A stretch of 64,000 nt of DNA, from positions 16,031 through 80,030 of the forward strand of contig DASUEU010000056.1 of the NCBI GenBank assembly GCA_036274895.1, given 5' to 3'. Position 1 is the stretch's first letter; each line of letters begins with the position of its first letter. Position numbers and translations under genes: made by a program. This stretch comes from CALMKX01 sp036274895 (GTDB taxonomy: Bacteria > Acidobacteriota > Thermoanaerobaculia > Multivoradales > SZUA-115). The notes beneath the pieces were generated by a model. The model was not told the origin of the DNA. It searched no databases and saw only the letters and a program-made list of their open reading frames with translations. Below are positions 34,134 to 42,910 of this stretch, piece after piece.

Positions 34134-35107
34134 GGCCCGGCCACCTCCGGGTGTTTGCGCAGGGCGAAGCGGGCGATCTCCTCGAGCCAGGCGAGCTGTT
34201 CCTTCGTCCGCCCGGGGTACCGCTCGGCGAGGGCACGCAGCAGGTCCAGATACTCGGCGCCACCGGGCGGGTTCAAGTCCAGGTCTCGGGCGGCATCGCG
34301 GTCCTTCGCCAGAAGCTCCGCCGCCCGTTCGAGCACCTTCTCGGCCGCTCGCGAGCCGTAGTGGGCCGCCCCCCACCGGACGAGGGCACGCCGTAGCTCC
34401 CGCTCCTCCGTGGGCCAGGCGAGGTGGTGCACCAGGCAGCGGCGCAAGAAGGCGTCCGGCAGGGCTCGCTCCTCGTTGGTGGTGACCACGATCAGGGGCG
34501 GAGCCGCCGGGGTCGCCGCGACGGTCTTGCCCCCGGGCACCCGGAAGTAGCCCTGGGCCAGGCATTCGAGCAGGCCGTTTGGAACCGAGGAGTCCGCCTT
34601 GTCGATCTCGTCGAGGAGCATCACCACCCCAGCCTCGGGCTTCCAGCCCACGGGCTGGGGAGGCTCGGCAGTGCCCGAGGGCTTGGGGTAGGTCTTCGCC
34701 TCGGCCCAGTCGAACGCCCACCACAGGGGACCGGGGCTCAGGAAACGCTCTTCGGCGAGGCTCTCTCGCACGGCCGCGGAGTCGCGGACCCCAAGGGCTC
34801 CTTGAATCTGCGCCTCGGCCAGGCGGGCCACGGTGTCGAACTCGTACTGGAGATCCTCCGCCTCGGTGCGGGCATCGACCACCGTCGAAACGAAGGCACG
34901 ACCAAGTCTCTGGGCCGCGGCACGAGCCAGCTGGCTCTTACCCGTGCCCGGCTCACCGCGCAGCAGCAAGGGACGCCCTGAGGCCAGGGCGGCGTTGATC
35001 GCCTGGACCGAGCGAGGGTCGAAGACGTGAAAGGTCCGGCCGAGGGCGCCCAGCTTGGGAAGCTCGCAGACCGCATTGGCTTCGTCCCACTCGAGAAACG
35101 TCGGCAT
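34130..35107 (-). CDS. MoxR-family AAA+ ATPase
   Basis: A 325-residue AAA+ ATPase. Walker A is GEPGTGKS (51-58), Walker B is VVMLLDEID (161-169), sensor 1 is TTNEE (209-213), and an Arg pair (222-223) fits the arginine finger. In MoxR-centred conflict systems described by Aravind and colleagues, such ATPases use ATP to switch an associated effector. It starts 13 nt after the protease stop, with GGGAGCGA before the ATG, and overlaps the tandem-FGE gene by 3 bp at the stop. Confidence 0.9.
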   Translation of the reverse strand: MPTFLEWDEANAVCELPKLGALGRTFHVFDPRSVQAINAALASGRPLLLRGEPGTGKSQLARAAAQRLGRAFVSTVVDARTEAEDLQYEFDTVARLAEAQIQGALGVRDSAAVRESLAEERFLSPGPLWWAFDWAEAKTYPKPSGTAEPPQPVGWKPEAGVVMLLDEIDKADSSVPNGLLECLAQGYFRVPGGKTVAATPAAPPLIVVTTNEERALPDAFLRRCLVHHLAWPTEERELRRALVRWGAAHYGSRAAEKVLERAAELLAKDRDAARDLDLNPPGGAEYLDLLRALAERYPGRTKEQLAWLEEIARFALRKHPEVAGP

Positions 35108-35120
35108 TTCGCTCCCTTTC

Positions 35121-36644
35121 CTAGGAGGCCCGCAAGAGGAGTCGTACCAAGGGCAGGCAAAAGTCCCCCTCGGCCACTAGGTCTTGCCCGGTACGGTTCA
35201 CGATTCGCAGCGAGGGCAGGTGCTGCGCCACGAGGTCGGCGAGACCTTGGTCTAGTTGATCCTCGTGGGGCTCCAGCAGCACGTAGTAGCGCTTCGGCCT
35301 CGTCGGATGGCGGGCCTCTCGGTCGAAGAAGCGGTTGAGCCGGCCGATCACTTCGTCGCGACGTTTGTCCTGGGGGATCTTCAGGTTCTTGAGGTAGCTC
35401 TTGTCGACCTCGGGCAAGAGCTTCTCCACCGCATCCTGGAGCAGGTTTCCGAAGGTGCCCTCTCCCATCAGATTGATCTGTCGAGTCTTTGGCCGCGGCA
35501 GCGCCCCCTGGGCGGCTGGATGGTCGTCCTCGCGAGTGGGCTTCTGGAACAGGGCTGGACGCACGTCCCGCGCGGACAGGAGGAACTCTGCCACCGTCGG
35601 GCTGTACACCGGGAGGCTCACGAGGGACGACCCCGCCGCAACGCTCATCTGCACCAGGCCGGCTTCGTAGAGGACCGGGATCAGCAGACTGGTCAGCTCC
35701 TCCAAGGTGCGCGCCCAGGCCAGGTTCTCGGCGGGAATCGAGCCTCGGTCTCGGGGATCCGCCTCGGATCCGAGCAGGCCTTCGTGGGCCTTGTCCAAGG
35801 CCACCAGCACTTGGAAGAGCTCGCTCCGGTGGGTCAACTCGCGAAACAGGGCTCCCACCCCATCCTGCTCGTTCAGGGCTTCACCCCAGGCCGGCGAGCC
35901 CTCCGGTGGCGGTAGGTTCGCCAGCAGGGAAGCTGCAGCGCCATCGTGCCGACGGAGGAGTGCCTCGATCTTTGCCAGAAGCCTCTCTCGTCGCTGGGTT
36001 CTCTCGGCCTCTTCGCCCACAGGGAGCTCCAGGGCTTCGCAGAATCCAGGAGCTTGGACGAGAGCGCTGAGGCAGGTCACGTAGAGGCGGTGCCCATCCC
36101 AGCTCTTTTCCGTCTCCTTGACCACACCCGCCAGCTCGCCCCCCACGAAGACCGCGGCCCCGGAGATGCCCTGCCACAGCTCTGCTTTAGCTGGCGCTCC
36201 CTCGACGTAGACCTCGAGCACTGTCTGCCCGGCTTGAAGGGAGCCCGTCCTACCGCGAAGATCCGCCCAGTCGTAATTGTCGGGGACGGCCAGGGGCCAG
36301 CCCTTGGACCGCCACTCCAGGCCGGAGCCGACGGGGCTGTTCCGGACGCTCGGGTGAGCGACGAGCGGGTCAGCGTCAGCTTCGAGGTGGAGGATGGCTC
36401 CGTCCAAGCCGCTCGTTTGGGAAGGCCAGGCAACGCTCGCCGGCAAAGGGTCACCCCGGCGGCCATCCTCGCGGATGCCGAGCTGTCGCCCTGCGCCATG
36501 GGCTTCCTCGACCACGTGCCAGGCGGTGAGGATCTTCTTCGGGGTCAGCCAGAACCCCGTGCCAAGCCCTCGCCAAGCGCCGTCGTGCTTGTCGAAGATG
36601 CGGACGAACCGCCGCGCCAGCCGGGGATCCAGCTCCTGGCTCAT
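35121..36644 (-). CDS. Trypsin-like protease effector with helical C-terminal domains
   Basis: A 507-residue protein without a signal peptide, so cytosolic, unusual for trypsins. Residues 10-190 are a trypsin fold with His43 (LTAWHVVEE), Asp81 (SGLDGAIL) and Ser161 (GISGAAVF). Residues 205-340 are helical and resemble an effector-associated adaptor region; the remainder (YYVLLEPHEDQL) is mixed alpha/beta as in VMAP-type proteins. It lies 17 nt after the trypco2 gene. Family knowledge: such proteases are the executing module of NTP-dependent conflict systems, activated by the AAA+ partner. The cleavage target is unknown. Confidence 0.82.
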   Translation of the reverse strand: MSQELDPRLARRFVRIFDKHDGAWRGLGTGFWLTPKKILTAWHVVEEAHGAGRQLGIREDGRRGDPLPASVAWPSQTSGLDGAILHLEADADPLVAHPSVRNSPVGSGLEWRSKGWPLAVPDNYDWADLRGRTGSLQAGQTVLEVYVEGAPAKAELWQGISGAAVFVGGELAGVVKETEKSWDGHRLYVTCLSALVQAPGFCEALELPVGEEAERTQRRERLLAKIEALLRRHDGAAASLLANLPPPEGSPAWGEALNEQDGVGALFRELTHRSELFQVLVALDKAHEGLLGSEADPRDRGSIPAENLAWARTLEELTSLLIPVLYEAGLVQMSVAAGSSLVSLPVYSPTVAEFLLSARDVRPALFQKPTREDDHPAAQGALPRPKTRQINLMGEGTFGNLLQDAVEKLLPEVDKSYLKNLKIPQDKRRDEVIGRLNRFFDREARHPTRPKRYYVLLEPHEDQLDQGLADLVAQHLPSLRIVNRTGQDLVAEGDFCLPLVRLLLRAS

Positions 36645-36661
36645 CTCAGGACCTCAGGCAG

Positions 36662-36949
36662 CTAGCGGCGAAGGTGGATCGTGTCACCAGTGGCGTTCTG
36701 CGGTCGCAGCACCAGCTTCAGCTTCTGCACCCGGCTCTCGTCTTCCTTGTCGCCGATGCCGGCCTCGAAGCCGAGCACGCTGAAGCCGAGCTTGCCGGTG
36801 CCCTCCCGGCTCACCACCACCTGCAGCTCGAGCTCGATGTCCCCCAGCTCGAACTGGATCTCCTGGCCCTTGCCCTGGCGGACGGCTTCGGCCAGCTCCT
36901 CTCGCAGCTGCTGCACCATTGTCGCCAGCCGGATCCTCGAATCCGCCAT
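36662..36949 (-). CDS. Trypsin-co-occurring domain 2 (trypco2) protein
   Basis: A 95-residue protein: one helix (IRLATMVQQLREELAEAV) followed by three or four strands (IQFELGDIELELQVVVSRE; VQKLKLVLRP). This pattern is the trypco2 domain, which is found next to trypsin effectors in conflict systems and is thought to regulate or anchor the protease. CAGGAGG lies 6 bp before the ATG. It is the first gene of the five-gene operon; the IS1182 element ends about 80 bp upstream. Confidence 0.8.
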   Translation of the reverse strand: MADSRIRLATMVQQLREELAEAVRQGKGQEIQFELGDIELELQVVVSREGTGKLGFSVLGFEAGIGDKEDESRVQKLKLVLRPQNATGDTIHLRR

Positions 36950-36960
36950 CTCGACCTCCT

Positions 36961-36972
36961 GCGCGATCGCGC
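36961..36972. promoter_or_regulatory. Palindrome just upstream of trypco2
   Basis: GCGCGATCGCGC is a perfect 12-bp palindrome immediately upstream of the trypco2 Shine-Dalgarno. It is placed to act as an operator or early-leader stem, but short GC palindromes are common here. No clear -35/-10 pair is visible between it and the IS end. Confidence 0.25.
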
Positions 36973-37030
36973 GAGCCGCTGTCTTACGAAATCCAGGAGG
37001 AATGATACCGGATGGCGCCCCGAAGGCTAG

Positions 37031-38496
37031 CAGCCCGTGGCAGAACCGCTCGTTTTCACGCTGCGGCCTCGTGGGGCTCGGTTGTGATCAAGAAGGGCGG
37101 CGTGGGCCGGAGCAAGACCTCGAGAGTCGAAGGACCCGCCCAGAGATTGCGCAGCCGGGCAAGGAGGGCGTCTGGGAGCCCTGAAAGGCCAAGAAGGCGG
37201 CCCCACAGACCCCGCGGGGTGCCCGCGCCGAGGGATTGGCGCAAGACCAGGCCGAGGTTGAGCCCTCCGAGGTGGACGAGGAGCCGTTTGAGGATGTTGC
37301 CGTGACCGCGCAGGTGCGTTCGTCGCATCCCACCGGTGTCGTAGCCGTGGGCGAAGCCGCGTTCGAGCCGCTCGCCTCGAAGCCGGAGCAGCTGTCGGCC
37401 GCGAGGGCCCCGGACCCGGCGACGGTTGGCGTAGGTCAGCGCCTGCTCGTCCCGGCGATCCTTCCAGCAGCGCCGTCCGCGATCCGGCTCGGGCAGATAG
37501 GTGCGCAGACCCAGCTGCTCGACCTTCTTCAGCACGCCCCCACTGTGATAGCCCTTGTCGGCCACCAGCTCGGCCATCGGCGTCTCGCTGAGCTGCGAGC
37601 TGGCCTCCTCGTCCTCGGCCACCACGGCCAGGTTCTCCAGGGCCTCTTCGAGCGTCGCCTCCAGGCTCTGCGTGTCGCCGCGGTCCGCCGGCTGAAGCGT
37701 CACCGCGATCACCGCTCCAGTCTCCAGGTCCACCGCGTGCTCGGCCTTGTGAGCCAGGTGCGTGCGGCCGTCCTTCATCTTGGTGATGCGAGCGTCGGGG
37801 TCGTGCGGGTGCTGCCAGTCCTGGTTCGAGCCCTTCTTCTTGCGCTTTCTGTCCAGCCGCGACAGCTGCTCGCGCGTCGGCGTCTCGATGCCCGACTCCT
37901 GGGCCAGGCGCAGCAGAAACTCCCGATAGCTCTCCCCGCTGTCGCGGCGCACGATCGAGCGCAGCGCGGCGTTGGCCTCCAGCGTGGTCGCATCGACGCC
38001 CAGAGTCTTGGCCCGCAGCAGACCCTTGCGGCCGAGCACCGTCACGATCCAGGCGAAGACCTCCTGGTGTACCTCCACCGGCAGCCGGCGCCGATTGCGC
38101 GAGATCGTCGAATGGTCCGGCGTCGACTCCGACAGCTCGTAGCCCAGAAACTCCCGCAAGCCCAGCGAGTCGGCCACCCGCCAGGCAATGCCTCGCTCCG
38201 AGTCGATCCCTTCGAAGTAGCCGATCAGCAGCAGACGGAAGTACACCGCCGGCGGCAGCGAAGGCCGGCCCACTCCGTCCGCATAGAACGGCCGACACCG
38301 CTCGGCCACGAAGACGTCGAAGCCCTGCTCGCGAAGAAGACGGTTCAGCGCCTCGTAGAACGGGTGCCCCGGACCCTTCGACACTCCGCCCGCGTCCACC
38401 CACATCGGACGCTGCTTCTCACCACGATTGCCCATCGACATGCTGCATTCTCTCAAAACCAAGCCCGCCAAGCAGGCCGGCTTTCACCACGGACTG
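37031..38496. mobile_element. IS1182-family insertion sequence
   Basis: About 1466 bp, with imperfect terminal inverted repeats CAG(C/T)CCGTGG(C/T) at both ends, flanked on each side by CTAG (37027-37030 and 38497-38500), which fits a 4-bp target duplication. It has one transposase gene. It interrupts the type IIG-like methylase gene on its right and separates that gene from the trypco2 operon. Confidence 0.8.
37056..38441 (-). CDS. IS1182-family transposase
   Basis: A DDE transposase of about 461 residues with the N-terminal DUF772-type region (RPSLPPAVYFRLLLIGYFEG) and a DDE_Tnp_1 catalytic core: Asp in TLGVDATTLEA, Asp in ELVADKGYHSG, Glu in YLPEPDRG. A Lys/Arg-rich insert (DRKRKKKGSNQ) separates the first two. 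Start is ATG 38441, or ATG 38435 two codons later. The frame is intact, so the copy may be active. Confidence 0.9.
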   Translation of the reverse strand: MSMGNRGEKQRPMWVDAGGVSKGPGHPFYEALNRLLREQGFDVFVAERCRPFYADGVGRPSLPPAVYFRLLLIGYFEGIDSERGIAWRVADSLGLREFLGYELSESTPDHSTISRNRRRLPVEVHQEVFAWIVTVLGRKGLLRAKTLGVDATTLEANAALRSIVRRDSGESYREFLLRLAQESGIETPTREQLSRLDRKRKKKGSNQDWQHPHDPDARITKMKDGRTHLAHKAEHAVDLETGAVIAVTLQPADRGDTQSLEATLEEALENLAVVAEDEEASSQLSETPMAELVADKGYHSGGVLKKVEQLGLRTYLPEPDRGRRCWKDRRDEQALTYANRRRVRGPRGRQLLRLRGERLERGFAHGYDTGGMRRTHLRGHGNILKRLLVHLGGLNLGLVLRQSLGAGTPRGLWGRLLGLSGLPDALLARLRNLWAGPSTLEVLLRPTPPFLITTEPHEAAA

Positions 38497-40489
38497 CTAG
38501 CGAGAACATTCTAAAGACAGCTCTCTCATGCTCTGACCTCCTAGCAGCTCTGGTCTCCCTGCTCGCCAAAGGGCTCAGCTGATCGAAGTCATTGCTCGTC
38601 TGATTGATCCACGTACCTCTGGCATCCGGCTGGACCTCTGTGAAGTCTACCGTACCGATCCTCGTGCCAGTCAGGAAGGCCAGCTTCTCTTCGGCTGTCT
38701 CCAGCTCCGGCCTCCTCGCGTAGAAGATCCGGCAGCCCTGGCGCTTCTCTCTCTTGACCAGGAAGCTGATCGCCACTCCGGTCTGGATGCCGAAGACGTT
38801 GTGCTTCGTGCCCGAGAGCTTCGGGTTCGCCCGCACGTCGCCACCCAGGTCTACCACCCAGATCTCCGCGAACTCCCTTGCTGCCACCTTCCGGAAGCCA
38901 TCGAACGTCCGGCTATCGATGAAGCTCCGGTTCGTCACGAACGCCAGGACACCGTTCGCCGCCAGTCGGTCACTCGCCCAGCGGAAGAACCGCGCGTACA
39001 TGTCATAGAGCTTGGTCTTCTGCGCCGTGCTCTCGGCGATGTAGGTCGCCTTAATCCGCCGGTCGATCTCCGGATACTCACGGTTCTTGTTGTTCTCGTT
39101 CTCGTTCAGCTGGTTCGCGTTGTACGGCGGATTGCCGATGATGACGCTGATCTTGCGCCGGTTCTGCCGGCGGATGCGGGCGACGTTCTCTTCCGTCACG
39201 CTGCCGAACAGGCTGCCCTGCGTCCCGCTCGTCGCCGTGTGCTCCCCCACGTTGTCCAGCGTGTCCACAAAGCACAAGTTCGGGAACTCCTCGTACTCCC
39301 CGGTCAGCGCCGCGTACGTCGCCTCGATGTTCAGGTTGGCCACGTAGTAGGGCAGGATCGCCACCTCGTTCGCGTGCAGCTCCTCCCGGTACTTGTGCTT
39401 CAGCTTCGCCGGCTGCCCGCGGAAGTGCTGCAACAGCTCGCAGACGAACGTGCCCGTGCCCGTGGCAGGATCCAGGATCTCCACGTCCCGGTCGATCAGG
39501 TTGCGGCCGAAGTGACGCTCACACAGCCAGTCCGCGGATTCGATCATGAAGCGCACGATCTCGTTCGGCGTGTAGACCACCCCGAGCCGATCCGCCGCCT
39601 TCGGGTTGTAGACCCGGTAGAAGCTCTCGTAGATCGCCTTCAGAAACGTCTGCTTCTCCGGATGCGTCGAGATCTGTGCCGCGGCCTTGCGGATCGCCGT
39701 GTAGTAGGGGGCCAGGGCCTTGAGGGACTGGAACTTGGTGTTGCCGGTGAAGAACGTGGCCTCGAGCTTGTGCAGCTCGCGGGCGACGTTGTTGTCCTCG
39801 TGGTAGGTAGTGCCGGGGAACACCGCCGCGAAGACCTCCCCGGTCAGCACGTGCTGAATCAGCATCTCGCGCACGTCCGCTTCGGTCAGGCTGGGGTTGA
39901 TCGCCCTCTGGGCGTGGGCCAGGAACTCCCGGGCCGCCTGGCGGAAGCCCGGCTCCTCGTCGTTGGCGCGCTCGATCATGCCGCGCAGGGACTCGAGAAC
40001 CGCCGGCAGGTCGGCCTTGAACTGCTCGACCGCTTGGCGGAACTCCTCGATCTCCGGCCGCTCGAAGGCGAAGAACAGCCGCAGCAGCTTCTCGAGGGCC
40101 ACCACGTCGTCCACCGGGCAACGCATCACCTCTTCGCCGTGCTGGATCAGCACCGCCTGGGTCGAGTCGTCGAAGAGGATGTTGGACTTCGGGTAGCCGG
40201 CGCGGAACTTCTTGCCGATCTCGGTATCGAGGTCGTCCTTGCTGTCCTTGGCCTCCCAGTAGCCGAAGGGGACTCGTAGCGTGTGGAGCAGGGCGCCGTC
40301 CACGTAGCGACGCTCCTTGGTTTTGGTCTCGATCTCGTATTCAGCCACGAAGATCAGGTCGTGCGAGCGCGCCCAGCCCTTCAAGAGATCCTTGAACGCC
40401 TCCCGCACCACGGACTCACGGTGCGTGCCCGACACCCGCCTCAGGTCTTGGAGCTGGTTCAGGTACTGCTGGATCAACAGTTGGCTCAT
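38453..40489 (-). pseudogene. Type IIG-like restriction-methylation protein, truncated by IS1182
   Basis: About 660 native residues remain. A PD-(D/E)XK-like nuclease region is at the N-terminus (VDGALL, YWEAK near 77), followed by a helical domain and an N6-adenine methyltransferase core with SAM motif DPATGTGTF (near 340) and catalytic NPPY (near 452). Coding continues to FSLA, where the IS begins; the last residues and stop (38453) are IS sequence. The target-recognition half is missing, and the sequence beyond the IS is not its continuation, so a deletion accompanied or followed insertion. It is probably inactive for restriction. Confidence 0.82.
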
Positions 40490-40746
40490 GGGCGCAGGAC
40501 GCTCGACGAAGATCTCCCAGGGCTGGGTTCCGCGGTGGGTACGAGGATATAGAGATCGGCAATGTGCGGAAAGAGGGGAAGGGGTCGAGCCGCTGGATTG
40601 GATGCGGCGGCCCACTCCCGTGCCCGGGATGCGAGGACCGCGGCGACACGCCAGCAACCCCAACCCACTGAGGACTGAGGGATCCCCCACCCCGCCCGCG
40701 TCTTGGAAGTCGAAGGACTATCGACCTCTTGAGGAGGAACGGACGG

Positions 40747-41352
40747 ATGGAAGCCTCGAGCTGCCCGAAATGTGAGTTCGTTGTCGAGCCCGGCTGGACG
40801 GAGTGCCTGCGCTGCGGCGTCGTCTTCGCGAAGTTCCGCGGCCATGGGGACGTGTTCGATGCCCGCCGCGTGCCTCCCGCCGGAGTGACCGCACGGCCGC
40901 ACGAAGGCGACGAGGTGCTGGCGGACCGCAGCGCCCGCCTCGGAGCCCAGGTGGTGGACTTCCTCTCCCTGCTGCCCTTCGCCTTCGCCATGGCCGTGCC
41001 CGCCGGCCTGGTCCGGGGCCAGGTGGCCACCGAGGTCAAGGCCGGTGCCGCCGTGGCCATGCTCTTCGGCCTGGTCGGGTTCATCGCCCTCCTGATCTAC
41101 AACCTGGTCCTCCTCCACCGCCACGGCCAGACCCTGGGCAAGCGGGTGTGCAACGTGCGCATCGTGCGCACCAGCGGCGAGCGGGTCAGCCTGGGGCGTC
41201 TGATCCTGCTTCGTGGCATCGTGCCCGGCCTGGTGACCTACCTGCCCTTGGTGGGCGTCTACCTATCCGTGGCGGGCTACCTGCTCATCCTCACCCCCTC
41301 ACGCCGCTGCCTCCACGACTACTGCGCGGACACCAAGGTGGTGGTGGCGTAG
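40747..41352 (+). CDS. Zinc-ribbon and RDD-domain membrane protein
   Basis: A protein of about 201 residues with an N-terminal zinc ribbon (CPKCEF...CLRCGVVF) followed by an RDD-family membrane domain with three hydrophobic segments (LLPFAFAMAVPAGLV; LFGLVGFIALLIYNLVLL; YLSVAGYLLILT). The motif HGQTLGKRVCNVRIV is typical of RDD. GAGGAGG lies 9 bp before the ATG. RDD proteins have been linked to ion or small-molecule transport; this one is unassigned. Confidence 0.75.
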   Translation: MEASSCPKCEFVVEPGWTECLRCGVVFAKFRGHGDVFDARRVPPAGVTARPHEGDEVLADRSARLGAQVVDFLSLLPFAFAMAVPAGLVRGQVATEVKAGAAVAMLFGLVGFIALLIYNLVLLHRHGQTLGKRVCNVRIVRTSGERVSLGRLILLRGIVPGLVTYLPLVGVYLSVAGYLLILTPSRRCLHDYCADTKVVVA

Positions 41353-41357
41353 GGCCC

Positions 41358-41400
41358 TTGACATCCGCCACAGTTGTCGCCATGATCCGCTACACTTGTA
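41358..41400 (+). promoter_or_regulatory. Promoter with BlaI/MecI-type operators
   Basis: TTGACA (41358-41363), a 17-bp spacer and CATGAT (41381-41386). TACACTTGTA at 41391-41400 matches the BlaI/MecI core TACANNTGTA exactly, and a weaker CACAGTTGTC sits in the spacer (41370-41379). It controls the regulator/peptidase operon that starts at 41424. Confidence 0.8.
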
Positions 41401-41423
41401 GCAGATCAGCGATGAGGTGACGG

Positions 41424-41831
41424 GTGCAACTCAACGACTCGGAGTGGAAGGTGATGCGCCGGCTCTGGGAGCGAGGTCGCGGCGGCGTGGCCGACCTCCA
41501 CGAGGATCTGGCGGCCGAGACCGGCTGGGCCTACTCGACGGTCAAGACCCTGCTCGAGAGGCTGGTCGAAAAGGGGGCGGTGGCCATCGAGAAGGCCCGT
41601 TCGGGGCGCGTGTTCGTCCCCCTCCTGGCAGAGAGCGAGGCCCGGGGCTCGGCCTTCCGCGCCCTGCTCGACCGGGCCTTCGGGGGCCGGGTCGACGCCT
41701 TCGCCCAGCACCTGGTGGAAGGCCGGACCTTGAGCCAGCGCGAGCGCGAGGAGCTGGCGGAGATCCTCGGGGCCGAGGAGGACGCGGCACCCCCGGCAGA
41801 CCCCTCTTCGAAGGGTGGGCGCCATGACTGA
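41424..41831 (+). CDS. blaI: BlaI/MecI/CopY-family repressor
   Basis: A 135-residue winged-helix repressor (LNDSEWKVMRRLWERG; YSTVKTLLERLVEKGAV), with a C-terminal dimerisation helix. It starts at GTG 41424. It is paired with a BlaR1-type peptidase (8-bp overlap) and preceded by a TACACTTGTA operator. In the known system the sensor peptidase triggers repressor loss and derepression. No beta-lactamase gene is adjacent, so the regulon may be envelope-related. The symbol denotes family only. Confidence 0.85.
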   Translation: MQLNDSEWKVMRRLWERGRGGVADLHEDLAAETGWAYSTVKTLLERLVEKGAVAIEKARSGRVFVPLLAESEARGSAFRALLDRAFGGRVDAFAQHLVEGRTLSQREREELAEILGAEEDAAPPADPSSKGGRHD

Positions 41832-42906
41832 AGCCCCCGAGCTGCTGCGCTCCGCCGGCGCCCTGTTCTGGGCCTGGGTGCCTCCGGCCGCCCTCCAGGG
41901 AGGCGTGGCGCTGCTGGTGGCCTGGGTGGTGGACGTGCTGCTGCCCCGCCAGGCTGCCCCGGAGCTACGCGAAGGAGTGTGGGCCCTGGCCCTCTTCAAG
42001 CTGGTGCTGCCGCCCACCCTGGCCTCGCCGCTGTCAGTCGCCTCCTTGCTGCCGGCGGCGGTGGCCGCGCGGGCCGGGACCCCCCTGGGCAGCGACCCGG
42101 TCTCCTGGGCCTTGCCGGCAGCGGCGGCCTGGGTGGCGGGGGCCCTCGCCTTCCTCGGCTTCGCGGCCCTGCGGTCCTTCCGGGCTCGGCGAGGGCTGCG
42201 GCGCATCCGCGAGAGCGCCTCGGCCCGGGACCACGCGGCCCTCGATGGCGCCGCCGCCCGGCTGGGCATCAGGGCCCGGCCCGGTCTGTTCCGCCTCCCC
42301 GGCGCGGGCTCCCCCTTCGTGCTCGGGGCCTTCCGGCCGGCCATCTACCTGCCCGCGTCCGTCGGCGAGGCGGAGCTGCCGCACGTGCTCCTCCACGAGC
42401 TCGCCCACGTCGCTCGCCGGGACAGCTTGCGCCAGGGAGCGGCGCGCCTGCTCCATGCTCTGTTCTGGTTCCATCCCCTGCTGCCCTGGGCTCGGCGCCG
42501 GCTGGCCGCCGCCGCCGAGGCGGCCTGCGACCGGCGGGTCGCCTGCGCCCTCGGCCAGGAGGCTTCCGGCTACCGTGCCTGCCTGCTCGACTTCTACCGC
42601 CGCGCCCAGGTGGCCCCCGTGGGCTTGCCGTTCCTGGCTCCGCCGACCGCCCTGCGGCTGCGCCTGGAAGCGATCGCCGGGGCCGGCCGGCAGCGCTCGA
42701 CCTCCCAGCGCCTGGGCACCGCCGTCCTGGTCTGCCTCCTGGCAGCGGCCTTCCTGCCCATGGCCGCGGTGGCCGAGCGTCGCTCGCTCGAGGTGGCGGA
42801 GTGGATCGCCCGCCCGCCCGGCTGTCTGCAGCTGCGCTATCTGGTCCTCCAACGTCTCGCCCGAGAAGCCACCGAGGCGCCCCCGTCAACCGAACCCCTG
42901 AGGTGA
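41824..42906 (+). CDS. blaR1: BlaR1/MecR1-like M56 membrane metallopeptidase
   Basis: A 360-residue membrane protein with several N-terminal transmembrane segments (FWAWVPPAALQGGVALLVAW; WALPAAAAWVAGALAFLGF), the M56 zinc motif HELAH near residue 198 with a downstream Glu (AAEAACDRRVA), and one late segment (LGTAVLVCLLAAAFLPMAAV). The extracellular penicillin-binding sensor domain of true BlaR1 is missing, so the stimulus differs. It overlaps the repressor gene. Confidence 0.82.
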   Translation: MTEAPELLRSAGALFWAWVPPAALQGGVALLVAWVVDVLLPRQAAPELREGVWALALFKLVLPPTLASPLSVASLLPAAVAARAGTPLGSDPVSWALPAAAAWVAGALAFLGFAALRSFRARRGLRRIRESASARDHAALDGAAARLGIRARPGLFRLPGAGSPFVLGAFRPAIYLPASVGEAELPHVLLHELAHVARRDSLRQGAARLLHALFWFHPLLPWARRRLAAAAEAACDRRVACALGQEASGYRACLLDFYRRAQVAPVGLPFLAPPTALRLRLEAIAGAGRQRSTSQRLGTAVLVCLLAAAFLPMAAVAERRSLEVAEWIARPPGCLQLRYLVLQRLAREATEAPPSTEPLR

Positions 42907-42910
42907 GCCC

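Noticed and set aside
34134..34724. N-terminal extension of the tandem-FGE frame
   Set aside because: It lies wholly antiparallel-frame to the MoxR gene coding region and has Arg/Gly/Pro-rich shadow composition; TTG at 34133 has the ribosome site.
28887..38496. DGR reverse transcriptase or template repeat in the neighbourhood
   Set aside because: I looked at all frames near the VRs for RT motifs (YxDD-like) and for a fourth 123-bp copy with AAC codons and found neither within the window.
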